Source: Acidobacteriota bacterium
GTDB lineage: Bacteria; Acidobacteriota; Terriglobia; Acidiferrales; UBA7541
Direction: 5' to 3'
NCBI GenBank assembly: GCA_013289835.1
Contig: JABCZG010000014.1
Coordinates: 54,530-118,529, forward strand
DNA length: 64,000 nucleotides
Shown here piece after piece: positions 16,867 to 25,545 of the stretch (its first letter is position 1; every line of letters begins with the position of its first letter). The position numbers and the translations under genes are program-made. The notes below the pieces were generated by a model that did no database searches, had not been told where the DNA came from, and saw nothing but the letters and a program-made list of their open reading frames with translations.

Positions 16867-18165
16867 CTAGTTCCCTGCCCCTTTGGCGGCCAAGTCGTTG
16901 CGGACGACGGTGCCGCCCTTCATCACGAATTTGACGGATTCGAGGAGGCGGACGTCGGAGGTGGGGTCGCCGCTGACAGCGATGAGGTCGGCGTAGTGGC
17001 CGGGTTCGAGAGCGCCAATTTTATCGGGCCAGCCGATAAGATCGGCGGCGTTGATGGTGGCGGCCTGGATGGCGTCGAGCGGCTTCATGCCCCACTCGAC
17101 CATTTTGCCAAATTGCCTGGCGTTGTCGCCGTGAGGGTAGACGCCGGCGTCAGTGCCGAAGGCCATTTTCGTGCCGGACTGAAACGCGTGGCGAAAGTTT
17201 TCGCGCTGGAGGCGGCCGATTTTCTTTTCCTTTTCGATGGACTCGGGAAGCATTCCGGCCTTGGCGCCTTCCTGAAGGATGTAGTCGTCGTTGTAGATGT
17301 CGAAGACGAGATAGGTGCCGTGCTCTTTGGCTAGGGCGATGCCTTCGTCGTCGATCAAGCTGGAGTGCTCGATGGAATCGATGCCGGCACGGATGGAGTC
17401 CTTGATGGATTGCGTGCCGTGAGCGTGGGCGGCCACTTTGCGTCCGAGTTTGTGGGCTTCTTCGGCGATGGCCTGCAGCTCTTCGAAAGTGAATTGCGGG
17501 GTGCCGGGCTGGTCGCCTTTGCTGAGAACGCCGCCGGAGGCGCAGACCTTGATGACGTCGGCGCCGTACTTGGCGGTTTCGCGGACTTTGGCGCGAGCGG
17601 CCCAGGGGCCGTCGGCGACGCCTTCGGCTTTGTAGTGATACTCGGAGGGCAAAAGATTGTTGTCACAATGGCCGCCGGTGATGCTGAGTGGCGGGCCGGA
17701 GACGCGCATGCGAGGACCTTCAATCTCGCCGGCGTCAATGCCATCGCGGAGAGCGACGTCGGTGTAGCCGCTGGCGCCGACGTTGCGAACGGTGGTAAAG
17801 CCAGCATGAAGGGTGAGGCGCGCGTTTTTCACACCGGTGACGGTTTCGCGCGGGACCGAAATGCCGAGGCCCGCGTAACCGTTGTTGGAAGGATCGAAGG
17901 TGAGATGCGTGTGCACGTCGATGAGGCCGGGGAGGCAGGTGGCATTCGAAAGATCGAGCGGCGTGACGCCGGAGGGGAGTTTTGCGGAGGAGGCGGGGCC
18001 GAGAGAGGTGATGGTGCCGGTGGAATCGAATTGGACGATTTGATCCATGAGCATTTTGCCGGAGCGGACATCGAGGAGTTTGCCGCAGCGGACTGCGCCG
18101 GGAGCTGAATGAGCGAGCGGCACAAGTAAGAGAGCACAGAGAAGCGCGAGAACGAAATGACGCAT
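16867..18165 (-). CDS. Exported metal-dependent amidohydrolase (prolidase-like)
   Basis: 432 residues with a signal peptide (MRHFVLALLCALLLVPLAHS) starting at ATG 18165 behind a strong AAGGAGA ribosome site. The amidohydrolase metal motifs are all visible: DVHTHL near residue 83, the carboxylated-lysine region VIKVCASGG, HAHG, the IDSIEHSS histidine, and FGTDAG with the catalytic aspartate. This arrangement is close to the imidazolonepropionase/Xaa-Pro-dipeptidase-like group that hydrolyses N-terminally blocked peptides or dipeptides. Exact substrate unknown. Convergent with the peroxiredoxin across a shared terminator. Confidence 0.9.
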   Translation of the reverse strand: MRHFVLALLCALLLVPLAHSAPGAVRCGKLLDVRSGKMLMDQIVQFDSTGTITSLGPASSAKLPSGVTPLDLSNATCLPGLIDVHTHLTFDPSNNGYAGLGISVPRETVTGVKNARLTLHAGFTTVRNVGASGYTDVALRDGIDAGEIEGPRMRVSGPPLSITGGHCDNNLLPSEYHYKAEGVADGPWAARAKVRETAKYGADVIKVCASGGVLSKGDQPGTPQFTFEELQAIAEEAHKLGRKVAAHAHGTQSIKDSIRAGIDSIEHSSLIDDEGIALAKEHGTYLVFDIYNDDYILQEGAKAGMLPESIEKEKKIGRLQRENFRHAFQSGTKMAFGTDAGVYPHGDNARQFGKMVEWGMKPLDAIQAATINAADLIGWPDKIGALEPGHYADLIAVSGDPTSDVRLLESVKFVMKGGTVVRNDLAAKGAGN

Positions 18166-18325
18166 GAGTCTCCTTAGAAGGATGAAAAGAGCAAGAGGAG
18201 GATATATCTGGTGCGCAGGGTTTGGGAAGCGCGGCGCCAACCGCTAGACCAGGGTGAAGGAGTGACTACGAGTGTAGTCTAGGATGGGCCTCGCGACGGA
18301 TAAACACTGCGTATGGATGAAGCGA

Positions 18326-18838
18326 TTAATTCTTGGGCGATTGGGCTGGCTTCTTGGGCACTTCCGGATTTGAAGATGGCGCTGGGACGTGCTTGGATTC
18401 TGGAACGACGGCAGGCTGGGAGAAAGTGCGGACAAGGAGAACGAGCTGCCAGCGCTGATCCTCGGTCAGGCGATTTCTAAACGAGGGCATGGGCTTTCGG
18501 CCTTCGGTGATCTGGTAATAGATTGCGCCGTCGGTGACGGTTTTCATGTGCTGGAGGTCGGTGAGATCGGCGGGCGGAGGATCGTGCATCATGGCTTCGG
18601 GGCCGTCGCCTTTGCCGTGGTCGCCGTGGCATTCGGCGCAGTCGTCGTTGAAGATCTGCGTGGCGGCAGTCAGGTTGGATGGCGTGGGCTGGAGGGGGTT
18701 CTTGAGTTTCTTGACGTCTTCGGGGACAGCCCAGACTTTTTTCTGCTGATAGGTGGCGTAGACCGCCGAGATGCAGGCGAGCAAAAGGAGCGAAGCGAGA
18801 AGGATCTTGCGCGCTTTCATGTTTTTTTGTGGGGCCAT
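18326..18838 (-). CDS. Exported c-type cytochrome
   Basis: 170 residues. An N-terminal signal-anchor (ILLASLLLLACISAVYA) is followed by a single heme site CAECH (Cys67, Cys70, His71) and a likely axial methionine in KPMPSFRNRL. The helix after it (LTEDQRWQLVLLVRTFS) is typical of class I cytochromes. The C-terminal tail is Pro/Lys/Ser-rich and disordered. A soluble or tethered electron carrier of the periplasm. No oxidase or dehydrogenase gene touches it; neighbours are the amidohydrolase and mntH, each on the same strand but separated by about 90-160 bases. Confidence 0.9.
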   Translation of the reverse strand: MAPQKNMKARKILLASLLLLACISAVYATYQQKKVWAVPEDVKKLKNPLQPTPSNLTAATQIFNDDCAECHGDHGKGDGPEAMMHDPPPADLTDLQHMKTVTDGAIYYQITEGRKPMPSFRNRLTEDQRWQLVLLVRTFSQPAVVPESKHVPAPSSNPEVPKKPAQSPKN

Positions 18839-18933
18839 GGTGGACAGGAAAATTCTCGCATAAGTGAAGGGGACAACGGAAGCGAAGTTCGAGGGCGGAG
18901 GTACAGGATGCAGCGTTACGACTACCTGAACTC

Positions 18934-20328
18934 TTACGACGCCCGGAAGATGAGCCAGAGAAGCTCGCCGTTGAAGAAGAGAATGGCGGCGGCGACGAAC
19001 CAGGCGATCACGGTGGTCAGGCGCGAATTGGCGAACTCGCCCATTTTGGCGCGGTCGCCGGTGAATTGAATGAGCGGGATCACAGCGAAGGGCAGCTGAA
19101 AACTAAGCACAACCTGGCTGAGGATGAGGAGCGAAGTGACTTTGTTTTCGCCGGCGATGCCGATGACCAGGGCTGCTGGGATGATAGCGATGGAGCGGGT
19201 GATCAGGCGGCGGAGCCAGGGCTTGAGGCGAATGTCGAGGAAGCCTTCCATGACGATTTGGCCGGCGAGGGTACCGGTGAGAGTGGAGTTTTGGCCGGAG
19301 GCGAGCAGGGCGCAGGCGAAAAGCGTGCTGGCGAGGCTGGCTCCGAGAACGGGGCTGAGGAGTTTGTAGGCGTCGGCGATTTCGGCGACGTTGCTCATGC
19401 CGCGGGTATGGAAGGCAGCGGCACCGAGGATGAGGATCGCGGCGTTGATGAACAGCGCGAAGCCAAGGGCGAGTGTGGAATCGAAAATGGCGTAACGCAC
19501 GGCTTCGCGGCGATCGCGGGAAGAGGAGCCGAAGGCGCGCGTCTGGACGATGCTGGAGTGGAGATAGAGATTGTGCGGCATCACGGTGGCGCCGAGGATG
19601 CCGATGGCGATGTAGAGCATTTCGCGGTTGCGGAGGATTTCGGCGCGCGGGATGAAGCCGATGGCGGCTTCGCGCCAGAGCGGATGCGCGAAGAAGATTT
19701 CGTAGGCGAAACAGGCGGCGATTGAGGCGATGAGGGTGACGACGAAGGCTTCAATCAGGCGGAAGCCGCGACCCTGGAGCGCGAGGACGATCAAGACGTC
19801 GAATGCGGTGATTAGCACGCCGGCGAGAAGCGGCAAACCGAAGAGAAGCTTTAGGGCGACGGCAGAACCCAGGACTTCGGCCAGGTCGCAAGCGGCGATG
19901 GCGATTTCACAGATGACCCAAAGAAAAATGCCGGTGCGGCGGGAATAGTGTTCGCGGCAGGCTTGCGCCAGGTCGCGGCCGGTGGCGATGCCGAGTTTTG
20001 CCGAAAGAGCTTGCAGGAACATCGCCATCAAGTTGCTGATGAGGACGACGCTGAGGAGCGTGTAGCCGAATTTCGCGCCGCCGCCGATGTCTGTGGCCCA
20101 GTTGCCGGGGTCCATGTAGCCGACGGCGACGAGATAGCCGGGGCCGGCAAAGGCCAGCACTTTTCGGATCCATGAGGCGCCGGAAGAAAAAGGGATGGTG
20201 CGGTGCGATTCGGGCAAGGAAGGCGAGAGGACGCGAACAGAGGTTGCCGAGGCAGAAGACGAATCTTCGGAGATTTCGCGGGTGGCAGGGGGATCGGTTT
20301 CGAGTTGTGGCGGGAGCGAGCGTGCCAT
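18934..20328 (-). CDS. mntH: Nramp divalent metal transporter
   Basis: Proton-coupled Mn(II)/Fe(II) importer with about eleven membrane helices (464 residues). The metal-binding first helix has DPGNWATD, the sixth has the unwound MPHNLYLHSS, and the transport signature GQNSTLTGTLAGQ is present. The N-terminal 50 residues are an unusually long hydrophilic extension. The AT-rich leader contains TTAG(N10)CTAA (20333-20350), reminiscent of DtxR/MntR-type operators; that reading is speculative. Confidence 0.95.
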   Translation of the reverse strand: MARSLPPQLETDPPATREISEDSSSASATSVRVLSPSLPESHRTIPFSSGASWIRKVLAFAGPGYLVAVGYMDPGNWATDIGGGAKFGYTLLSVVLISNLMAMFLQALSAKLGIATGRDLAQACREHYSRRTGIFLWVICEIAIAACDLAEVLGSAVALKLLFGLPLLAGVLITAFDVLIVLALQGRGFRLIEAFVVTLIASIAACFAYEIFFAHPLWREAAIGFIPRAEILRNREMLYIAIGILGATVMPHNLYLHSSIVQTRAFGSSSRDRREAVRYAIFDSTLALGFALFINAAILILGAAAFHTRGMSNVAEIADAYKLLSPVLGASLASTLFACALLASGQNSTLTGTLAGQIVMEGFLDIRLKPWLRRLITRSIAIIPAALVIGIAGENKVTSLLILSQVVLSFQLPFAVIPLIQFTGDRAKMGEFANSRLTTVIAWFVAAAILFFNGELLWLIFRAS

Positions 20329-20506
20329 GGATTAGGTTAACTATGCTAAATATCCATTCTAAACTACATTTAACGAGGCCGAATGTCAATGGGACCAGGA
20401 TGGTTCTTTGTGAACAAAGTTAATGAGCTGTTTGTGGAGAGGAGTGGGTGAGCGAATCGCGAGGGCATGTGATAAGTTCGAAGCAGTATTCCGGGAGAGG
20501 AACGAA

Positions 20507-20815
20507 ATGGATCAACAGCAGCCGGTGCAGGGGCAGGTGCAGATCAAGGCGGACGAGAAGGAGCTGCAGGGGCAGTACAGCAACCTGGTGATGATTCACC
20601 ACAATCTGGAGGAGTTCACGCTGAATTTCATCTACATTTTTCCCAACGGCGCGCAGGGAAAGCTGCTGACCAGCACGATTGTGAGCCCGGGGCACGCGAA
20701 GCGCATCTGGCGGGCGCTGGGGGAGAACCTGGCGCGGTACGAGGCGCAGTTCGGGAACATCAAGGAAGCGCCGGAGGGCAACATTCCTCCGCCGAACGTG
20801 GGGTTCGTGCAGTAA
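20507..20815 (+). CDS. DUF3467 family protein
   Basis: 102 residues, soluble. The core (GQYSNLVMIHHNLEEFTLNF..IYIFPNGAQGKLLTSTIVSPGHAKRIWRALGENLARYE) matches the DUF3467 pattern of a short sheet followed by a helix; the role of the family is not known. ATG 20507 with GGGAGAGGA upstream is preferred over the longer frame from 20423. Lies 91 bases before tRNA-Ile. Confidence 0.8.
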   Translation: MDQQQPVQGQVQIKADEKELQGQYSNLVMIHHNLEEFTLNFIYIFPNGAQGKLLTSTIVSPGHAKRIWRALGENLARYEAQFGNIKEAPEGNIPPPNVGFVQ

Positions 20816-20906
20816 CGAAAGCCGCTTTCCGCGGAATACTCCGGCGAGGTTGGAGTTGTGCGGGCCGTGCTCGGCCTGCTAGAATTTTGAAGCTGTTCTT
20901 CGGTGT

Positions 20907-20983
20907 GGGCCTGTAGCTCAGGTGGCTAGAGCGCGCCCCTGATAAGGGCGAGGTCGGTGGTTCAAGTCCACCCAGGCCCACCA
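20907..20983 (+). tRNA. tRNA-Ile (GAT)
   Basis: A 77-nt cloverleaf. Acceptor stem GGGCCTG/CAGGCCC, D-arm starting TAGCTCAGGTGG, anticodon stem CGCCC/GGGCG with loop CTGATAA (anticodon GAT at 20941-20943), T-arm GGTGG-TTCAAGT-CCACC, and an encoded CCA end. It is not next to tRNA-Ala or any rRNA gene, where this isoacceptor is usually found. Confidence 0.97.
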
Positions 20984-21052
20984 TTTCTCTTCAACGTTCA
21001 TAATTCAAATCAATTTGAACAGCTTCGCTCGGTTCCCGGAAGCTACGATGGG

Positions 21053-22222
21053 CTAGGGCTTCGCTGGTGCTGTTTGTGGTGGCGGGGCCGGAGGTGGTGG
21101 CGGCACAAACTTGGCATCATCCACGGGGACGTTCTGCTGGACGTCGTCGACCTGGATGGTGAAGCGATTGCCGGGGCGCGCGAGGGTCCAGCGGAAGGGG
21201 ATTTTCACGCCGTTGGCGTCGCGGTAGTCGGCGTAATCCACCTGCGTGGGAAGGCGACCGAGGGGGCTTTCGGCGTAGCGGACGAGACGGAGCAGGAGGC
21301 CGGATTCGGTGTCGAGATAGAGCTTAATGGGGGGCTGGCCTTCGCGCTCGCCGATAACGAGGTAGGTGTCGCGGCCGGAAATTTTTTCGCCGGGCTGAAC
21401 TTGGAATTTCTCGTAGAGCGATTTGAGGTGCGCGGGGAAGTAGATGTCGGCGTCGATGCTGGCCGCGGCGTTTTCGGCGGGAGTGGACATGCGGACGCGG
21501 GGAGGCTGGGAATTGATGGATTGCCAGCCGACCTTCCCATTGTAGGCGGTGACGCTGTCGCCGCCGGGAAGGTGCATTACCGAATAGCGTTTGTCGGGCG
21601 CCTTCGCGAAAACTTCGACGGGAACGTGGCGGTCGCCGAACATGGTGAGCGAGCCCTTCTCAACGCGAGTGGTAATTTTCTGGAGCGCTGCGGCGCCGCC
21701 AACGGAGCTTAGATATTTGTCCAGGAGCTGGTCTGCCGCGGGCAGAACGGGTTTTTCCTCGCCGGGCTGCTTGCCTTCAGCGGCTGCAGGCTTTGGTTCT
21801 TCGTCGGTGATGATCGGAATACCTACGGGCGCGGCGGAGCCGCGGTGGCAGGAGTAGCAGGTCACCACACGGTGGCCTTCGAAGTTTTCCTTGTTGATGG
21901 CCATCATCATGGCGATCATTTTGCGCGCGGTGACTTTGGGCTTCTTGTCGTCCTTATCAAACGCGCGAGCGACGTGGCAGTACTCGCATTCGACGCCGAG
22001 CGAGGCGGCGATGAACTGCATTGCGGGGATGAGCTGATCGGAGGGGATGCCCTTGAGCGCCTGGATGTTCTTGAATTCCTGCTCGGCAAGTTTCGGCGCA
22101 GCCGCATTGGAGGCAGACGCTTGCGGGGGCGTGGATTGCGCTCTTGCTCCAGTAAATGCAAAAAGAACAGCTAAGCCGCACGCGCCAAGAGAAAACCAGA
22201 AACTCAGACGATTGCCATTCAC
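21053..22222 (-). CDS. Exported diheme cytochrome c (reaction-centre cytochrome type)
   Basis: 389 residues with a signal peptide (LGACGLAVLFAFTGARAQ). Two heme sites, CEYCH (Cys79/Cys82/His83) and CYSCH (Cys122/Cys125/His126), each follow a methionine-containing helix (AMQFIAASLGV; MIAMMMAIN), the pattern of the photosynthetic reaction-centre cytochrome subunit family. Here that fold is reduced to two hemes. From about residue 160 a second, LolA-like beta domain follows (LPAADQLLDKYLSSVGG..), ending in a proline-rich tail. It lies 85 bases downstream of the GMC dehydrogenase gene and probably accepts its electrons. Confidence 0.9.
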   Translation of the reverse strand: MNGNRLSFWFSLGACGLAVLFAFTGARAQSTPPQASASNAAAPKLAEQEFKNIQALKGIPSDQLIPAMQFIAASLGVECEYCHVARAFDKDDKKPKVTARKMIAMMMAINKENFEGHRVVTCYSCHRGSAAPVGIPIITDEEPKPAAAEGKQPGEEKPVLPAADQLLDKYLSSVGGAAALQKITTRVEKGSLTMFGDRHVPVEVFAKAPDKRYSVMHLPGGDSVTAYNGKVGWQSINSQPPRVRMSTPAENAAASIDADIYFPAHLKSLYEKFQVQPGEKISGRDTYLVIGEREGQPPIKLYLDTESGLLLRLVRYAESPLGRLPTQVDYADYRDANGVKIPFRWTLARPGNRFTIQVDDVQQNVPVDDAKFVPPPPPAPPPQTAPAKP

Positions 22223-22307
22223 AAATTCACCCCTCGCAGTTGAACTGACGAACGTACTCTTTTGCGGCCAGAGAGAATTTACTGGAGTTCGTGCGATCGG
22301 CGCAAGC

Positions 22308-23972
22308 TCAGGCGCTGAGTTCGCCGCGCTTGGCGAGTGCAGTGATGCGGTCGGCGGCGCGGAAGGCGAGCGCTTCGATGGTCATGGTGGGCTGGCCGCG
22401 GCCGGAAGTCACGAGGCTGCTGCCATCGCAGAGGAAAAGATTCTTCACATCATGCGTGCGGTGGTCCGCGTTGATCACGGATGTTTTCGGATCATTGCCC
22501 ATGCGACAGGTACCGAGAAGATGCACGGCGAATTGCTGCTCCTGGGCCGGATAGCTCCATTTCTTTTCGGCGCCCGCGGCTTCGAGGAGTTCCTGTGCGC
22601 GAACGTTCAGCCAATTCACGAGTTTGAGATCGTCGGGGTGATCCTTGTAAGTCAAACGAAGAGCGGGCAGGCCCCAGGCATCTTTCAGATCGGGGTCTAG
22701 CGAGAAGCTGTTGTTTTCGAGGGGCAGCGACGTGCCGTGACAGAAAATTTCCATGGTGCGAGTGAAGTTGTGGCTCAGCGCGGCTTTGAAACCCTTGCCC
22801 CAGCGCGGCGTGTCCGGCGGAAGGCCGCCCATGGCGAAGCCGATGGGAGTCATGTCAAAACGCGCATCAATGCCGCCGCCGCCGTAGAAGCCGACTTTCT
22901 GGGCGTCGAGTTCGTAAAAGTCATGAAAAATGCGGCTGACGGCGAAGCCCTTGTAATCATTGAGCGGGTGCTCGAAGACACCCATGGAGATCGCGCCGGA
23001 ATTGAGCATCAGATTCTTGCCAACAAAACCGCTGGAATTGGCAAGGCCATTCGGAAATTGCTTGTTGGGGGAGAGCAGGAGCAGGCGCGGGGTCTCGGCG
23101 CCATTGGCGCAGACCACGACCGCTTTGGCTTTCTGAAGATGCGTATTGCGCTGCTCATCGAAATAGACGGCGCCGACGGCGCGGCCATTGGCGTCCGTTT
23201 CGATGCGGTGCACGTAGGAATTCGGGCGAATCTCGCAGCGGCCGGTTTTCTCCGCCATGCGAACCGCGGTGGCCAGCGAGCTGGATTTGGCGCCGACTTC
23301 ACAGCCGAACGCGAGACAGAAACCGCAATTGATACAAGCGCTGCGGCCGGGGCGCGGCTGGGAAAGAATGGCCATGGGCGCGGGGAATGGATGCCAGCCG
23401 AGCTTGTTTGCGGCGCGCTCGAAAATTACGCCGGAAGATTTTACGGGCAGCGGCGGCATGGGATATGGTTTCGAACGCGGGGGATCGAAGGGGCTGGCGC
23501 CGGCAAGGCCGGAGACGCCGATTTCCCATTCGACTTTGGTGTAATAGGGTTCGATGTCCGCGTAGGTGATGGGCCAATCGGTGAACGTGGTTCCGGCAAT
23601 CGCGCCAATCTTGCTGCGTTCGATGAAATCGATTTCGTGGAACCGCCAGAAGTTCGCGGTGAAGTGCACGCTGGTGCCGCCGACGCAGCGGCCGTAGACG
23701 AGGGCGCGCTGGGGCTTGGCTTTTTCGTCGGGCGTTTTGCGGAACGTGTTGGGCTGAAGCTTGGGGTGGTTGGTGAGCTTGTCCTGCGCCAGGATTTCGA
23801 TTTCGTTGTGAGAGAAATCGGATTCCGTCAGATAGGGGCCCTGTTCGAGGACGACGACGCGGAATCCGTTGGTCGAAAGTTCCTTGGCAAGGATGCCGCC
23901 CGCTGCGCCGGAACCGATGATTACAAAATCGACTTCGTCGGAAGTCTTGTACTTGGGCAGGTCGGACCTCAT
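22308..23972 (-). CDS. GMC-family FAD oxidoreductase (dehydrogenase large subunit)
   Basis: 554 residues. The FAD-binding GxGxxG is in FVIIGSGAAGGILAKEL (Gly20-Gly25), followed by the GMC signatures GRCVGGTSVHFTANFWR and, late, FAVHLLGTCRMGNDPKTSV with the catalytic-region His and the closing FLCDGSSLVTSGRGQPTMTIEALAFRAA. It oxidises an alcohol or sugar substrate. It has no signal peptide of its own. Its start overlaps the stop of the upstream Tat-exported small subunit by four bases, so the folded pair is probably exported together, as in gluconate/sorbitol dehydrogenases. Substrate unknown. Confidence 0.92.
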   Translation of the reverse strand: MRSDLPKYKTSDEVDFVIIGSGAAGGILAKELSTNGFRVVVLEQGPYLTESDFSHNEIEILAQDKLTNHPKLQPNTFRKTPDEKAKPQRALVYGRCVGGTSVHFTANFWRFHEIDFIERSKIGAIAGTTFTDWPITYADIEPYYTKVEWEIGVSGLAGASPFDPPRSKPYPMPPLPVKSSGVIFERAANKLGWHPFPAPMAILSQPRPGRSACINCGFCLAFGCEVGAKSSSLATAVRMAEKTGRCEIRPNSYVHRIETDANGRAVGAVYFDEQRNTHLQKAKAVVVCANGAETPRLLLLSPNKQFPNGLANSSGFVGKNLMLNSGAISMGVFEHPLNDYKGFAVSRIFHDFYELDAQKVGFYGGGGIDARFDMTPIGFAMGGLPPDTPRWGKGFKAALSHNFTRTMEIFCHGTSLPLENNSFSLDPDLKDAWGLPALRLTYKDHPDDLKLVNWLNVRAQELLEAAGAEKKWSYPAQEQQFAVHLLGTCRMGNDPKTSVINADHRTHDVKNLFLCDGSSLVTSGRGQPTMTIEALAFRAADRITALAKRGELSA

Positions 23973-24628
23973 GACTTGTTGGCGTCCTTGGTGGCCGGCT
24001 GCCAGCCTACATAGTCTTTGTCGTAGTAGCCAAAGGGCGACTGGAACATGTGCTCGCGTTCGCGGCCGATGACCTTCCAGCCGGCGCCGCTGTTATTGCC
24101 GGCGTAATCGGGATCGATCAAGAATCCGGCGATGGTGTGCTGGCGCAGCGTTTCAAAAAAGTCTTGGGCACCGGGAGACGCGCGGCGAGGCCGCCGTGCG
24201 GAATTGGTGTTTTCGTCGAATGAGTGGAGGATCTCATCCTGTTCTTCTGGGGTCGCGGCGGAAAATTTCGAGACAGCGGGAAACATTTCGGTCACTCTTG
24301 CTCGAAGTTCTGGCAGGCCTTCGCGATAGGTTTTTTGATTTTCGGTGTCAAAGGTAACCAGGGCGCGGTCAATAAAATAGACGACTCCGGCCTCGCGAGC
24401 TCCGGCGGTGTCATCGGTTGGAATGATGCGCGCGGTGATAGCATCGATTTCCACCACTTGGTCTGGAGTGAAGAATTCGAATTTGGGCGGCGCCGCAGCC
24501 TTGGCGGCCTGGCGCGCGTGCGTTGCGGCGGAAAGCAGGGCAGGCCAGTGGGCGGAAACCCATGCGGCGCTGATGCCAGTTCCTGCACGCAAAAGAAATG
24601 TGCGGCGAGAAAGCTCGTTGGTGGTCAT
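23969..24628 (-). CDS. Gluconate 2-dehydrogenase subunit 3-like protein (Tat-exported)
   Basis: 219 residues starting with a twin-arginine signal (ELSRRTFLLRAG followed by a hydrophobic stretch). The mature part has the family pattern FFTPDQVVEIDAITARIIPTDD..GAREAGVVYFIDRAL, and later QDFFETLRQHTIAGFLIDPDYAGN. It serves as the small, export-carrying subunit of flavin dehydrogenases. ATG 24628 is preferred over 24685 because the Tat motif then sits at the N-terminus. First gene of the three-gene dehydrogenase/cytochrome unit. Confidence 0.88.
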   Translation of the reverse strand: MTTNELSRRTFLLRAGTGISAAWVSAHWPALLSAATHARQAAKAAAPPKFEFFTPDQVVEIDAITARIIPTDDTAGAREAGVVYFIDRALVTFDTENQKTYREGLPELRARVTEMFPAVSKFSAATPEEQDEILHSFDENTNSARRPRRASPGAQDFFETLRQHTIAGFLIDPDYAGNNSGAGWKVIGREREHMFQSPFGYYDKDYVGWQPATKDANKS

Positions 24629-24845
24629 TGTCGGTGAAGAATCTCTAAACTTTGGGACTGTAGGATGAAGGGAGCGCGGCGTCAAGAAGAATTGGCCGAT
24701 GCGAGCGATTCAAAAGATTTATGGAAGCCGACACAAAGTGGCAGGGTGTTTGCGATGTTAAGCGAGGCTAGTGTAGGATGCCGCAGAATCAGAGGCCTCC
24801 TCTCGATTTCGCGAAAATAGCGCGTTTTGAGACACTTATAGAGTT

Positions 24846-25463
24846 ATGGCTACGTTTACAGGGATGATTGGGAGCGGCAGCAAGTGGCTGCTGGACAAGA
24901 TTGTCAGCGCGGTTGCCGCTACAGGGATCAATCCGAATTTTTTGACGTTTCTCGGGCTGGTAGTGAATTTCATCGCGGCGGCTTTTTTTGCGGTCGGAAG
25001 TTTTTTCACGGGTGCGCTGATCATTTTATTTGCCGGGTTCCTGGACATGCTGGATGGGCAGGTGGCGCGAAAGCAGAACCGCGTCACGGCGTTCGGTGCG
25101 TTCTACGATTCGACGCTGGACCGCTACGCGGACATGGCGCTGTACATGGGTCTGCTGGTGTATTACTCGGTAAGCGGACGCACGCCGTATGTGGTGCTGG
25201 CGGCCGTGGCTACGGCGGGTTCGGTGATGGTGAGCTATGCGCGGGCGCGGGCGGAGTCGTTGATTCCGTTGTGCAAGGTTGGGTTTATGGAGCGCCCGGA
25301 GCGTTTGGTGCTGCTAATTATCGGCGGGCTGTTCAACCGCATGGGGCCGGTGCTGTGGGTGATCGCGGTGGTTTCGACGATTACCGTTATTCATCGCATC
25401 TATTACACGTGGCAGGAAACGCGTGCGGGGCGCACGCTTCCAGGGATTAAGCTTTCGCTCTAG
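24846..25463 (+). CDS. CDP-alcohol phosphatidyltransferase
   Basis: Integral membrane enzyme of 205 residues moving a phosphatidyl group from CDP-diacylglycerol to an alcohol acceptor such as inositol phosphate or glycerol phosphate. The signature D-G-x2-A-R-x8-G-x3-D-x3-D is complete (Asp70 to Asp92, in FLDMLDGQVARK and GAFYDSTLDRYAD). About six membrane helices are visible. The acceptor cannot be told, although AYARARAE-type basic residues after the catalytic helix fit phosphatidylinositol-phosphate or PG-like synthases. It converges on the lipid operon at 25546, 82 bases away, and probably supplies a headgroup reaction. Confidence 0.9.
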   Translation: MATFTGMIGSGSKWLLDKIVSAVAATGINPNFLTFLGLVVNFIAAAFFAVGSFFTGALIILFAGFLDMLDGQVARKQNRVTAFGAFYDSTLDRYADMALYMGLLVYYSVSGRTPYVVLAAVATAGSVMVSYARARAESLIPLCKVGFMERPERLVLLIIGGLFNRMGPVLWVIAVVSTITVIHRIYYTWQETRAGRTLPGIKLSL

Positions 25464-25545
25464 TTTTCGAAAAGCCTCGAACAACTCCTCGCGGATCACA
25501 ACGGAAGAAAAAATCCACAAATCGAAAGAGCATCCAGGAGCGAGA

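Noticed and set aside
20329..20400. MntR/DtxR operator upstream of mntH
   Set aside because: Only a four-base TTAG/CTAA dyad is visible; too weak to list as a site.
22737..24014. 425-residue frame antisense to the GMC gene
   Set aside because: The GMC motifs are all on the other strand; this frame has no domain.
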